Positions 23,801 to 34,206 of a DNA stretch of 64,000 nt are shown piece after piece (within the stretch, counting starts at the first letter, position 1; each line of letters opens with the position of its first letter). Source of the stretch: Setomelanomma holmii. Taxonomy: Eukaryota; Ascomycota; Dothideomycetes; Pleosporales; Phaeosphaeriaceae. The stretch covers positions 45,505 through 109,504 of the forward strand of contig ML978258.1 in assembly GCA_010015745.1 (NCBI GenBank). The letters run 5' to 3'. A program made the position numbers and the translations under genes. Below the pieces are notes generated by a model. That model saw nothing but the letters and a program-made list of their open reading frames with translations. It was not told the DNA's origin and did not search any database.

Positions 23801-24198
23801 AATCCGAGCAGAGGCTCAAACCCTGCACCTTCGTGTGCCGATAACCGACCAGAGCGAATCTGCGGGTTAGCTCGCCCCTCACAACAAGGGCTTAAACGTC
23901 AAGACTTACACTATAGCAGCTCCTAAAGCTGGTTTGCAGGTCAATAATCATACAGCAAAAACAGTAAGTATATATATTGATAACATAACACCAGAAAACT
24001 ATCGTAAGATCGCTCTCACTGCCACCCTAACAGCCTCATTGCTCGCCTCATTCAAGCCTTTCAAGCTAATCAAGCCAGCTTCCATCAGCAGCTTGGCTTG
24101 ATAACAAATTACTATGAGCCAGCTTGACTTGATAGACCTATCAAGCCTCAAGCCAGCCAAGCCAGCTCATCAAGCCGGCTGGATTGTTGGTAGGTATG
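20895..24198 (-). mobile_element. hAT transposon nested in the Copia integrase
   Basis: The imperfect terminal inverted repeats run CAGACTTTCCAACAATCCAG on the left and CATACCTACCAACAATCCAG on the right (read inward), sharing a perfect CCAACAATCCAGCC core. The 8-bp target duplication CGGCTTTG is exact (20887-20894 and 24199-24206), which is diagnostic of hAT. Subterminal regions (about 20935-21035 and 24045-24180) are packed with GGCTTG/CAAGCC words. Excising the element and one duplication restores the Copia integrase frame. Length 3,304 bp. Confidence 0.94.
21079..23593 (-). pseudogene. hAT transposase, degraded
   Basis: Start at 23593 (MPPKKRVSSSATASSNKRVK). A BED-type zinc-finger region follows at about 23225-23110 (SWVFDHGW and MCSYCYKHK). 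The RNase H-like catalytic core is at 22782-22372 (YISFDSWTTKGGERGFLGVV and a CCGLHTLNL segment). The C-terminal hAT dimerisation domain is at 21567-21079 (LSLDVLSIPALSCKCERMFS, then LLEPRRRAISPELLAAIQC). At least six stops or frame breaks separate these blocks, so the protein is not functional. Composition is less AT-shifted than the pogo elements, suggesting later arrival, as the nesting also implies. Confidence 0.88.
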
Positions 24199-26342
24199 CG
24201 GCTTTGATTGCTGTGGGAAAGTAGAAACTTTATGCCACTTGGAGTACCAGTCGACAGAGTGTCCAGCCCAACGATCACCGTTTAGGCAGGTTTCTCCCTG
24301 TAGTACCAGCTGAATGATATCAATCGACACTCGATAGAAGGGCTTCCACGCGTAGTCCTCTTGCTGTCTTCGAGATATCTGCTTCGTCAACTTAGACTCT
24401 GTACAGGCAGTGTAGAAGTTGTCAGTGTCGCCTTAAACAACAAGTCCATCAACGTTTGTTGCAAGCTTCTTGATCGCTTTCTTGCCAGGATGACCCCAGA
24501 TCTGGTAAGCTGTCCCAGCATCGACTGTCTGATCTGGGCGCGGGGCCTTCGAAGGTCGGTAGGTAGTGCCAAAAGATGACAGCGAAACTGGTGTTGGACG
24601 GCGCGAGGCATCAGCGTCTATCAGCCAGTGTCCTCCGTCATGCTCAAGGTAGGCAAGGATCGTGCCTGGTTCGCCTTTGTACAAGAGATCTCGTCCTGAA
24701 TCGAAGTGTATGTTGAGCTTCCAGCAGCGTGCCAAGCTGATTAGGCTAGTGACAAAACCTTCGACGTAAGCGACGTGAGTAAGTCTCAGCGATCGCACAC
24801 TAGTTGGCGTATTTGCCATAAGCTCTATGCATCCCCAGGCCGTGATCTGGACGTGTCCTGTTCCTGCTCCAACAAAGTCGGTAGCGACGGCGTCGTACTC
24901 TCTTGTCCATCTAGTCCAGTCCTCAGTATTGATTACGTGAGTATTAGAGCCAGGATCAAGGATCCATCGATTGCTGAGCTTGTCAATATCCTCCTCCATG
25001 CTGACCGCAGTGTAGAGGTTGTCCTTTGGCTTCAAGCCGTCGTCTACGATTGTGTTCGTTTCGACTTGATCATCGCAAATCGTCGTCGTCTTGACTCGGT
25101 CATTCTGAGTCGTCTCGTCGTCGTCTAAAGCAGATCGCTCTCGGTCATATATCATGTACTGTACAGTGTTGGCTGTAGGTCTGGTGGGACGGCTGCCATC
25201 ATCTATAGCAATGCTCCCTCTACTCTCTTGCTGCTTTGCGCGCCACTTGTCAAGCGCCTTATTAATCCTGTCTTTCAACTCAGGATCGGCGGCAAGGGCG
25301 GCGTCCAGCTTCTTTCGGCCAATCGCGTTAGCGTAGGCCTTTAGCCTTCGTGGGTGCTCAGTATTGATTAACCAGCAGTCAAACTAGTAATGTTTTAGGC
25401 CACATAGGCATTAAGGCTTGGCCTTGTTGCTATTCTTGTTGTGCTCTTGAGGCTTAGCAGCGTCGAGCTCTGCTGCCATCGAGCTGAGTCCTGTCGATAG
25501 CGGTCGCACACGCTTGAGGTAAGTGGTGAACTTGCTAACATAGTCTTCCACAGATAGGATAGCGGTACCAGCTCCCTCGAGGTCGATCAGGGCTCGCAGG
25601 CCTGACGTGCTATATTCTGGGTTGATCGCTCTGCAAGCAACAAGGAAGTCCTCCTGTGCCCTTGATCCTATCGTCTTAGGAACCTCTGCAGAGATACACA
25701 TGTTGGTGACCTCCACCCAGGAGCGCGGCCACTCCTCATCATTCCTGCTGCGTGGCAGCGTCTGGAGGGCTTTGTATTGTGCGATCAAATCGCGTTGTTG
25801 TGTTGCGTCAGAAGGAGCAAGATGCTTCTTGAGTGTTGTCAATCGCTCGTGTAGCGCATTCTTATTCTTAACTAGGTAAAGGTGCTTTGCAGCAATCATT
25901 TTGCTGATCTCAGAGTTGAACTTAGCGAGAGCCTTCTTTTGACGCCTGAACCTAAGGTCTTTGCGCTCCCATCGCTCGTACTCCTATTAATACAGCTTCT
26001 GCTGTGAAGCAGAAAGGTGAGAAATTGACGTTGCGTCATTATTATGATCCGTAAGTTGGGGTTCGATTGGTGCTGTCAACGTAGGCAAGTCCTCTGCCTT
26101 TGTAGCAGGGTCAACGTACTGCCAGAGCTCATTCTTCTGTGCAGTATCCTTTCAAACAAACAGCTACTTGTGCCAGTCCTCAGCTCGATCGAGGATGACA
26201 GTCACTCAGGTGACCGCAGGGTCTGACTCAGTTGTTATTGTGATGACAGTCAGTGAATTAGGGGCTTTATACAGTATGATCAATTGTTGATCTTGATCGT
26301 AGGTGCCAATTAGTTGTTGTGAATGAGCGAGCTTTCAGTCGC

Positions 26343-26358
26343 AATCTAGGCTCATAAC
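26343..26358 (-). other. Copia primer-binding site, half-tRNA type (initiator Met)
   Basis: Immediately inside the 5' LTR the minus strand reads GTTATGAGCCTAGATT. Its first ten bases are the complement of GGCTCATAAC, the anticodon arm of fungal initiator tRNA-Met. Copia elements of Drosophila prime from such an internal tRNA fragment rather than the tRNA 3' end. The match is read directly; the tRNA sequence is from general knowledge. Confidence 0.7.
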
Positions 26359-26625
26359 TGTTGCAGTGAATGCAGTAAATCAAAAGGTAACTGCGCGAAG
26401 CAGTAAGTCAAGTGTAGAACTGCGCTAGGCAGTGAATCTGAATATTATGTCTTGTGTATTCTTCTCCTATGTTGGTGATGACTGCTTTCCCGGCTATCAG
26501 CAACGTCTGTTTACATGACGTATTTATAACTCAGTTCAGGTAAGAGGTGCTTGATAAGATGAGGAAGCAGCACAAGACCACCAGCACGCAGCACACGTGA
26601 TGCGCTCCTCTCATAAACCGTCACA
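26359..26625 (-). repeat. 5' LTR of the Copia element
   Basis: 267 bp, the same length as the left copy. It is followed by the TTAAG duplication. Confidence 0.95.
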
Positions 26626-26707
26626 TTAAGACTAAAGCTAAAAGTAGAAGAGTATTAGAATTATATTCAAGATAACTATTTAAGTAACTACACTACTATC
26701 TCTTATA

Positions 26708-28552
26708 ACGTATTCCACCATCGAGCTGGTCACTCCATCAAGCTGGTCAGTTTCTGCCAAGAGCATCTACTCCCCTACCAACACAACATGGTTCAACAAC
26801 AAAACGTGACTGCAGCTAACAAAAAAGGTAAGATTGAAGTTGCCCTTCTTGCCTACTAGAATAACTAGTTTTCAAGCCTCTGATGCGCTGCTGACGCGTT
26901 CAATGTACCACACTCTATGTTAACTAGCTAACACAACAGAATCAGCTACAGGCCTGCTACACGCAACGCCTGCTACAAGCTCACTGCGACTGAAGAGCAG
27001 ACGATTGTCTGATATATCCTTGACCTCAATTCGCGAGAATTTGCGCCCCAGCTGTGCAAGGTGGCAGATATAGCTAATAAACTACTAGGTGTACGCAGTA
27101 GCAAGCTAGTAGGCAAGCATTAGGCTGAGCGCTTTGTAACGCGTTCAGATAAGCTCAAGATAGCCTTCAATTAAACAAAGAATAGACAGAGGGTACTGCA
27201 GGAAGATCCAGAGGTGATTAGTGCATAGTTTAAGCTAGTGGAGGACACTAAAGCTAAGTACAGCGTCTATAATAATGATGTGCACAACTTTAATAAGACT
27301 AGCTTTCAGATAGGCATTATTAGCTTAATGAAGGTTGACACAGGTGCACAGAGACGCGCTTAGCTAGAGCTTGTTTAGCTAGGCGATTGTAAGTGGGTTA
27401 CAGTTATCTAGAGCATCTGCGCTGCTAGGTATGCAACCCCGCCTTTCATTATCTACAAAGGGTGTGTCTATATCTCTGCCTAGTATAAGGAGCTAAATAT
27501 ACCGCACAATTAGAAGCTCTCAGTCTCTGAGAACGGCTGGACAAACAACGCGCTTGGTCTTGAGTAGTTGAAGCACTTTGACACACATACAAAGGCGCGC
27601 CAGGTGGGGGGGTACAGACTGCTCATTTTAGACGCCATGAGAGCCATGTCAACCAGGATTTCAAGACTACTGCCTGGAGAACAAGATCCTCACTCTCTGT
27701 ATGCCACCAGACTTATCACATATACTCCAGCTGCTTAACGTAGCCTGCTTCTCACTGTTAAAGCGCAAGTACTCTCAGCGCATGAGAGGCTTGGCACGCT
27801 AACGCGTCTTCTATATTAACAAGGAGGGCTTCCTACAAGCCTTCTGAGATGCGTTTCTTAACGTGTTTACAGAGCAGAACTGTCAAAAGGCCTTTAAGGT
27901 GTTAGAGCTAGTCTCTATCAACGCGCAGGTGGTGTTAGATCGCCTTAAAGTGCGGCTGCATACCCTACCAGCATCTCTACTACAGGAGACGCTATAGCAA
28001 TCAAAGACACCAAGCAATACACACAAGTTTGGATCTCAGTAAAAGCTTATAAGCAATTCCTTCACTTAATCGCTAGTTAGAGCTTAGGCTAGCTTCTCTT
28101 AGCTTATTAAAGGTGGTGAACTGATGCTGCACTAAAACGCGCTTCAAGCTGCTTATATTACTGAGCTTGAAGAGCAATTAGCAGCAATAACTAAGAGAAA
28201 ATCGCGTAAACGCAAGCGGATCCAGCAAGGTGGTACAATAGAGTATGGTAAGGCAGCATCTCAGGTAGCTGCTGAGGCGTCTATAGCAGCTCAGCCAGCG
28301 AAGAAGGCTTGTAGTAGTGGTGATCAAGAAAGAGCCTAACCAGCTCTACGGCGTTGTGGGAACTGCGGAGAGACTGAGCACGACGCTCGCACGTGCAAAA
28401 AGAATACAGATATATTCTGAATCTAATGTGAGCACGACGTATATAGACTTCTTGTTTGATAGCGATGAAACTGAAGATCTGTAGCATAGGTTAGTTGTGC
28501 TAAGAAAAACTAACTAGCTCGATGAGGTAACTAGCTCGATAGTAGAATACTT
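26708..28552 (+). mobile_element. E2: Tan1/Vader-like pogo element, RIP-degraded
   Basis: The left end ACGTATTCCACCATCGAGCT and the inverse of the right end (AAGTATTCTACTATCGAGCT) form inverted repeats that differ mainly by transitions. TA duplications lie at 26706-26707 and 28553-28554. A transposase remnant reads forward, including an LCMPPDLSHILQLLNV relic of the third catalytic block near 27720 and a zinc knuckle CGNCGETEHDARTC near 28360. There are dozens of stops. 1,845 bp. Confidence 0.88.
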
Positions 28553-28567
28553 TATGCTAAATGATTA

Positions 28568-30382
28568 ACGTACTCTACTAGTAAGTAGCCTAAACTACAA
28601 TGTAGGCTACTCACTAAAACGCGCTTAACGCGTCTTGTTCAATTAACAATAGCACTACATTAGCGTTATTAAGCCTCTTAGAAAGAAGGCAGGTACTCTC
28701 TTACTGCTTACGCGCTTTAATTAAAGTAGATTTAAGGCTAGCGTTAGGTCTTACGCTTCTACGATATCTCTCGTACAACTCTCTAGCGCTGTCTCTAAGG
28801 TGTACGCTCTAAATACAAGACAAGACACTCTAATCGAAAGCTCTCTTCTGTTAAGAAGTAGTCTCTCGTTTAGTAGATCTTAGACCTTAATTAACAAGGC
28901 TTTCTCTTCTAGACTATTAACGTACAACGAATAGCAGACGTTCTACTTCTAAATTGCGGCTAAAATCTATCTTTAGAACCTATAAGCTAGGACTAGGTAT
29001 TACGCTTCGTTAGTAGCTAGTTAGAGCTCTAGACAAAGTAGAATAGAAAATTCTACTTACAGAGAGTAAGATGCGAAGATTCTGTCTAGATTAACGCATA
29101 GTTTAAGCGCGAAGAGTAGACGCGCTCAGCGTACAGAGTACTTAAAAAGAAAGTGTACAACTTTAATAAGACTAGCTTTATAATAGAAGTCGCTGTAACG
29201 TTAAAGGTTATTACTAGCTCTAATACTATAGGTTAGGTTACTATTATTTAGCTAGGCAATCACAACTAGGTTACGACCATTAAGTGTATTACTGCGTCTA
29301 GCTAGTGTCTTCTACTCTTTGTAATTCTATCTAAGAAGCTCTACTAAGCTAGCTAGTATCGCGATCTACCTGCAGACTAGGTAGTCGCTGTTAGTAATAA
29401 TAGCTAGACAACTAATAAGCTTAGTGTTAACTAGATTAAGTACTTTAACAGACATACAGAGTCTCGTACAACAGAAGTCCACAGACTACTTATTCTTAAC
29501 AGCTACAGTAGCTATACTACACTAGTGTTTAACTAGTACTACACTAAGAACAAGGTCGTTACGCTCTGTATGCTACCTTACACGTTACACCTTCTCTAGC
29601 TACTTAACGTTAGCTACTTCTCTTCTCTTAAGACAGCGTACGGATAGCAAGTATCTGAGCTTACCTACTAAGAAGTCTTCTACATAGATAAGAAGAGATT
29701 TCTCTACATCTACCTACGTATACGCACGTTAGTTCTCTTAGAGCAGAATATCTAGAGTGGTTTCTAAGTAATAGAATGTGTTCTATTATGCCTTGCTATT
29801 GTTAGAACGCTGTCTCTAATAAGAACAACTGCACCTAATAAAGTAGTATAGATAGTAGAGACACTATAGATATTAACTTAGCTTAAGTAGTTGACTCGTC
29901 TCGTACGAGATCTACTTAAGCGACAATCTTAGAGTTCTACATGTTAAGCAATCACCTAGCTTGTTAAAGCTTGTTAGCTAGCTATATATAAACTTATTAA
30001 TTATTTTAGCTAAGAAGAACTCAAAGCTACGCGCTGCTAACTACTACTAGCAACGTAAGCGTTAACAGCGGAGACAGTATATAGCTCGTAGAGAAGTGCT
30101 ACAGACTTAGAAAGATTGTGCGCTTATTATAGAGACTTAAATAGGTGTCTAAGAGACTAACTAAACTTAGACTCCGTAAGCACAAACACGAGCACTACTA
30201 ACGTGCAGCAAATACTATGTACAAGGTTACAAGAGAACTTAATATAGACAGATCTAGTCTATTCTCTGTTAAAGTTCTAGACAATTTAGTTATGTAATTG
30301 TTAAGTAATCATACGTTAAACTAAGCGCTTTTTAGTAGAGTAGTCTACATTGTAGTTTAGCCTACTTACTAGTAGAATACGT
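28568..30382 (+). mobile_element. E3: Tan1/Vader-like pogo element, extreme RIP
   Basis: Inverted ends ACGTACTCTACTAGTAAGTA and ACGTATTCTACTAGTAAGTA lie inside TA duplications (28566-28567 and 30383-30384). 1,815 bp. Only traces of transposase survive, such as a TLCMLPYTLHLL relic of the third DDE block near 29570. The sequence is almost purely TA/CTA/TTA-rich with hardly any CpA, the strongest RIP signature in the window. Confidence 0.85.
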
Positions 30383-30423
30383 TACCTCTAACGTACTTAA
30401 TAAGTAAGTTAGTTATACAAGTA

Positions 30424-32306
30424 ACGTACCTCACAGGCGAGTGGCTCACACGGGCGAGTGGCTCACACTGCCAAGCCCCCACCAAACTCTACTGTCCTAC
30501 ACAGTATGGGCGCGATAACTCAACCACACCACGATCTACCAGCTTCAAAGGAGGCTCGATTACAACTTGCGCTTCTGGCTATCAAACAAGACGCGAATCT
30601 CTCTCAACGACGCGCTGCAGCTATCTACAACATCTCTCAAAAGTCCATCAGTAACTGACTTGCTAGGAAGCAGTTTCAACGCGATTGTGCGCCTAACTCA
30701 GCAAATCTTCGTTCAACTAAAGAGGAGATGATTATTCAGTATACACTTGATCTTGACGCGCGAGGATTTTCGCCCCAGCTTCCTGCTGTATCGGATATGG
30801 CTAATCTACTGCGCAAGAAGCGTGGCCAACAGTCAGTGGGCGTCAATTGGGCTGGAACCTTCGTCAAACGTCGTCATGAGCTCTAAGTGAAGTTCAATCG
30901 CAAGTACGACTACAAGAGAGCTCTCTGCGAGGATCCCGAGGCTGTACAAGGCTGGTTACGACTTGTAGAGAACACAAAGGCTAAGTACAGTATCCTTGAT
31001 GAGGATACCTACAACTTTGATGAGTCTGACTTCATGATGGGCATGATATCAACTATAGCAGTAGTTACAGGCTCTGAGCGTCGAGGACGGCTGAAGACGG
31101 TACAACAGGGTAATCGAGAGTGGACCACGGTGATCTAGAGTATCAACGCAACTAGGTCGGCAATCCTGTCCTTTGTCATCTTCCAGGGCAAGAACCACCT
31201 CTCCGCCTGGTACCAGGAGGAGAATCTACCGTCTGATTGGGTTATTGCAGTCTCTGAGAACGGCTGGACGACAAATGAGCTTGGTCTGCAGTGGCTGAAG
31301 CACTTTGACGCTCATACAAAAATACGTACTGTTGGCACAGTACGTTTGCTTATTATTGACGGCAACGAGAGCCACTACTCGCTCACTTTCCAGCAGTACT
31401 GCAAGGCAAATAAGATTATCACTCTCTGCATGCCTCCTCACTTGTCGCACCTCCTGCAGCCTCTCAATGTAGGTTGTTTCTTGCTGTTGAAGAAGGCGTA
31501 TAGGCGCCAAGCTGAGAACTTAATGCGCAACTGGATCAACCACATCACCAAATTTGAGTTCTTGCCCTGCTTTATTGCTGCTTTTGACGAGTTAATTAAT
31601 AAAAGCAATATGTAGAGAGGCTTTTAAGGTACTAGCTTAGTTCCACTTAACCTAGAGGCGGTGATATCGAAGATAGATGTCCGCCTTTGTACGCCTACAT
31701 CACCTACTATTGACAACGCTCCTTAGGAGTCGAAAACCCTAGGCAATACCCCAGAATTTGGGTCGCAATTGAAGCTAATTCAAGAGAGGAATAAGAGGCA
31801 TGCAGATAGCTCGCCTACCCTAATAGTTGATGCAGTTGAAAAGCTCACCAAAGGCGCTGAGATAATGGCGCATTCCTTAGTGTTAATGCGCAACCAAGTT
31901 AAGGAGCTTCAGGCAGCTAACGAGGCCGCCTCACGTTGTAAATTACGCAAGAGAAAGCGTATACAGGCAGAGAGAACCCTTACAGCTGAAGAGGGCGTGC
32001 GCTTGACCACCTTAAAGGAGTTTGCAGCGCGTAGTGATAGGAAGAAGGCGAAGAAGAGCGCGCGCGCTAAGGGCAGTGAGCTGACTCAAAGGCGCTGTGG
32101 ACGCTGCAGCAAGACTGGGCACAACTCGCGCACATGTAAGGAAGTAGAAGAAATAGTCTCTGATTTGTATACTCTACTGTGCAGCACCGTACAGTACCGT
32201 AGAGAACCGTAGAGTTGCGTTTTGTACTGTATGGGACAGTAGATCTTGGTGGGGGCTTAGCAGAGTGAGCCACTCGCCCGTGTGAGCCACTCGCCTGTGA
32301 GTACGT
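30424..32306 (+). mobile_element. E5: Tan1/Vader-like pogo element, best preserved copy
   Basis: Inverted repeats of about 80 bp begin ACGTACCTCACAGGCGAGTG on the left and ACGTACTCACAGGCGAGTGG on the right. They contain two direct copies of GGCGAGTGGCTCACAC. TA duplications lie at 30422-30423 and 32307-32308. 1,883 bp. It sits inside the terminal repeat of E4 and so is younger than E4. Its overall composition is near normal, unlike E2-E4. Confidence 0.93.
30506..32212 (+). pseudogene. E5 transposase (pogo/DDE_1 type) with about six stops
   Basis: ATG at 30506 opens with a Psq-like helix-turn-helix (LQLALLAIKQDANLSQRRAA). A CENP-B-like second HTH follows to about 30880. The catalytic core has DESDFMMG (first Asp) and LIIDGNESH (second Asp), but LQPLNV where active copies have LQPLDV, so the third acidic residue is Asn. 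A basic stretch and a C-terminal knuckle CGRCSKTGHNSRTC follow. Stops at 30657, 30883, 31136, 31615, 31627 and 31723 are mostly TAG/TAA at Gln-like sites. The protein is inactive by both stops and catalytic loss. Confidence 0.9.
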
Positions 32307-32319
32307 TAAGTTAGTTACT

Positions 32320-32885
32320 TGTTATCAACCGAGGTCTCCTATACTTCTCTGAGGTCCTGACTGTCTGGTCTCGCTCGTGAGCTCAGATGCTCCAGGCTCT
32401 TGAGTTGTGGGAAGCGGAAGGTTGACTAGGAGGTAGGGCTGATGGTAAGCTTCTGTAGTTCCACTTGTTGACAACAGGTGATGGTGCGAAGCTCAACTAA
32501 TACTGCAAGAGTATAACAGATATTCAATTTAGGTAATAAGACCTTGCACTAAGTATCTATGTTGAGTTGACTACAAAGAAAAACAATACTCTAAGTGATC
32601 TATCTCTGTTATATGTTCCTATTCTTCGCCTTGTTCTGCTGTCTCTTGTTCCTTCCTGCTCCTAGACTTAGTTTCTGCTGGCAGTTCGTTGTTCTGCTGG
32701 CAGGATGTAGATCATGCTGCAGAATGCTGCCAAGCCCTGCAGAATGCGCTAGCGGGTCACGTGACTGGTCTAGTGCGGGGCATCCTGCTCGATCTCTTGC
32801 TGGGCTGTGTGGCTTACCTGGAGCTGATTCTTCCTTACTGTCATTGCTTGGTCGTGTATACAACACCTGTGAGGCATCTGTAACA
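32320..32885. mobile_element. Solo LTR 3 (TG..CA, 566 bp)
   Basis: It starts TGTTATCAACC and ends GCATCTGTAACA. It is flanked by the 5-bp duplication TTACT (32315-32319 and 32886-32890). It lies in the terminal repeat of E4, only 11 bp beyond the TA duplication that follows E5. It contains no coding sequence. It is unrelated to LTRs 1 and 2 and to the Copia LTR by eye. Confidence 0.85.
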
Positions 32886-34206
32886 TTACTCTGGTAAGAC
32901 CTTACTAAATCTACTATGCTAATAGCAGAAAACGCAGCTCTACAGTTCTTAACAGTTCTCTATAGTGCTGCATAGTAGATTAAATTAATCAGAGGCTATC
33001 TCTTCTACTTGTTTACATATACGCGAGTTGTGCCTAGTCTTACTGCAGCATCTATAGCGTCTCCAAGTTAGCTTACTACTCTTAGCGCGCGCGCTCTTCT
33101 TTACCTTCTTTCTATTACTACGCGCTGTAAACTTCTTTAAAGTAGTTAAGCGCACGCTCTTGTTAGCTGTAAGAATTCTCTCTACTTGTAGACGCTTTCT
33201 TTTGCGTAATTTACAGCGTAAGGCAGCCTCATTAGCTACTTAACGCTTCTTAACTTAGTTGCGCATTAAGACTAAGAAATGCGCTATTATCTCTGCGCCT
33301 TTAGTATACTTTTTAACTATCTCAACTATTAAAGTAGGTGAGCTACCTACATGACTCTAAATTCTCTCTTGAATTAGCTTTAATTGCGACTCAAATTCAA
33401 GAGTTTTGCTTAGAGTTTTCGACTCCTAAGCAGCGTCGTTAATAGTAGGTAATGTGAGCGTACAAAGGCAGACATTTATCTTTGACATTACCGCCTCTAG
33501 GTTAAGTAGAACTGAGCTAGTACCTTAAAAGTCTCTGTAGATATTGCTCTCAGTAATCGCGTCTTTGAAAGCAGTAATAAAGTAGAGTAAGAACTTAAGT
33601 TTAGTAATGTAGTTACTCTTGTTACGCATTAGGTTTTTAGCTTAGCGTCTATACACCTTCTTTGACAGTAAGAAACAACCTACATTAAGAGGCTACAGAA
33701 GATGCGACAAGTAAGAAGGTATAAAGAGAGTAATAATCTTGTTCTTCTTGCCGTACTACTAGAAATTAAGCGAGTTGTAGGTCTTGTAGCTGTTAATAAT
33801 AAGCAAACGTACTATACTAATAGTACGTTTTTTTATACAAGCGTTAAAGTGCTTTAGCTACTGCAGACTAAGCTTATTTGTTGTCTAGCTATTCTTAGAG
33901 ACTGCAATAAATTAATTAGAAGGTAGGTTATTCTTCTTGTACTAGGCGGAAGGGTAGTTCTTACTCTAGAAGATTACAAAGAGTAAGGTTACCTACCTAG
34001 TTACGTTAATACCTTAGATTACAGTAGTCTACTCTTAATTACTCTACTATACTATCTGTAGCTATTCTCGACGCTTAGAGCTAGTAACTACTACTCTACT
34101 TAATATCTAGCCTATCATAAAGTCTGTCTTATTAAAGTTGTAGGTATTCTTATTAAGAATACTGTGCTTAGCTTTTAAATTATCTATAAGCTTGAACTAG
34201 TCTCGT

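Larger units (their letters stand above)
17990..26330 (-). pseudogene. Copia gag-pol, broken by stops and a hAT insertion
   Basis: Gag-like frame at 25899-25411. Protease and pre-integrase at 25278-24433, with WILDPGSNTHV where Copia proteases have WILDSGA, and a WGHPGKKAIKKL pre-integrase block. Integrase starts at about 24420 and is interrupted by the hAT element at 24198-20895. It resumes with KSAKPFLGRWIIQDIR and the TDNERGYG catalytic block, then runs to 20098. Reverse transcriptase lies at about 19560-18770 (WVFTYKFDEDG, ALYGLKESPLLWYKDL, and YLDD in place of the usual YVDD box). RNase H lies at about 18350-18015 (TKSTTEAELLAL, then WCDNQQTVGI). Several TAA/TAG stops interrupt frames that otherwise align, so no intact polyprotein can be made. 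Confidence 0.9.
17569..26625 (-). mobile_element. Full-length Copia (Ty1/copia) LTR retrotransposon, reverse orientation, with nested hAT
   Basis: Two 267-bp LTRs (17569-17835 and 26359-26625) bound the element, and the 5-bp duplication TTAAG lies outside them (17564-17568 and 26626-26630). In element order (right to left) it carries a primer-binding site, gag, protease, integrase, reverse transcriptase, RNase H and a polypurine tract, which is the Copia order. The length is 9,057 bp including a 3,304-bp hAT element and its 8-bp duplication; without them the element is about 5.7 kb. The insertion point overlaps the right end of E1, so the Copia is younger than E1. Confidence 0.95.

Noticed and set aside
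23793..23905. tRNA-like sequence on the minus strand (T-arm-like GCAGGGTTTGAGCCTCTGC and an anticodon-arm-like hairpin)
   Set aside because: The T-arm pairs well but the 3' acceptor-like segment has no complementary 5' strand at the right distance, and the D-arm is poor. At best it is a tRNA-derived remnant within the hAT element.
20881..24206. Initial placement of hAT ends directly at the shared CCAACAATCC core
   Set aside because: No 8-bp duplication exists at that position; moving out by 8-9 bp reveals the exact CGGCTTTG duplication and extends the inverted repeats.
30429..32301. E5 ends placed at CCTCACAGG with the inner TA as duplication
   Set aside because: ACG is conserved just outside at both ends of most E elements, so the true ends start ACGTA with the TA duplication further out.
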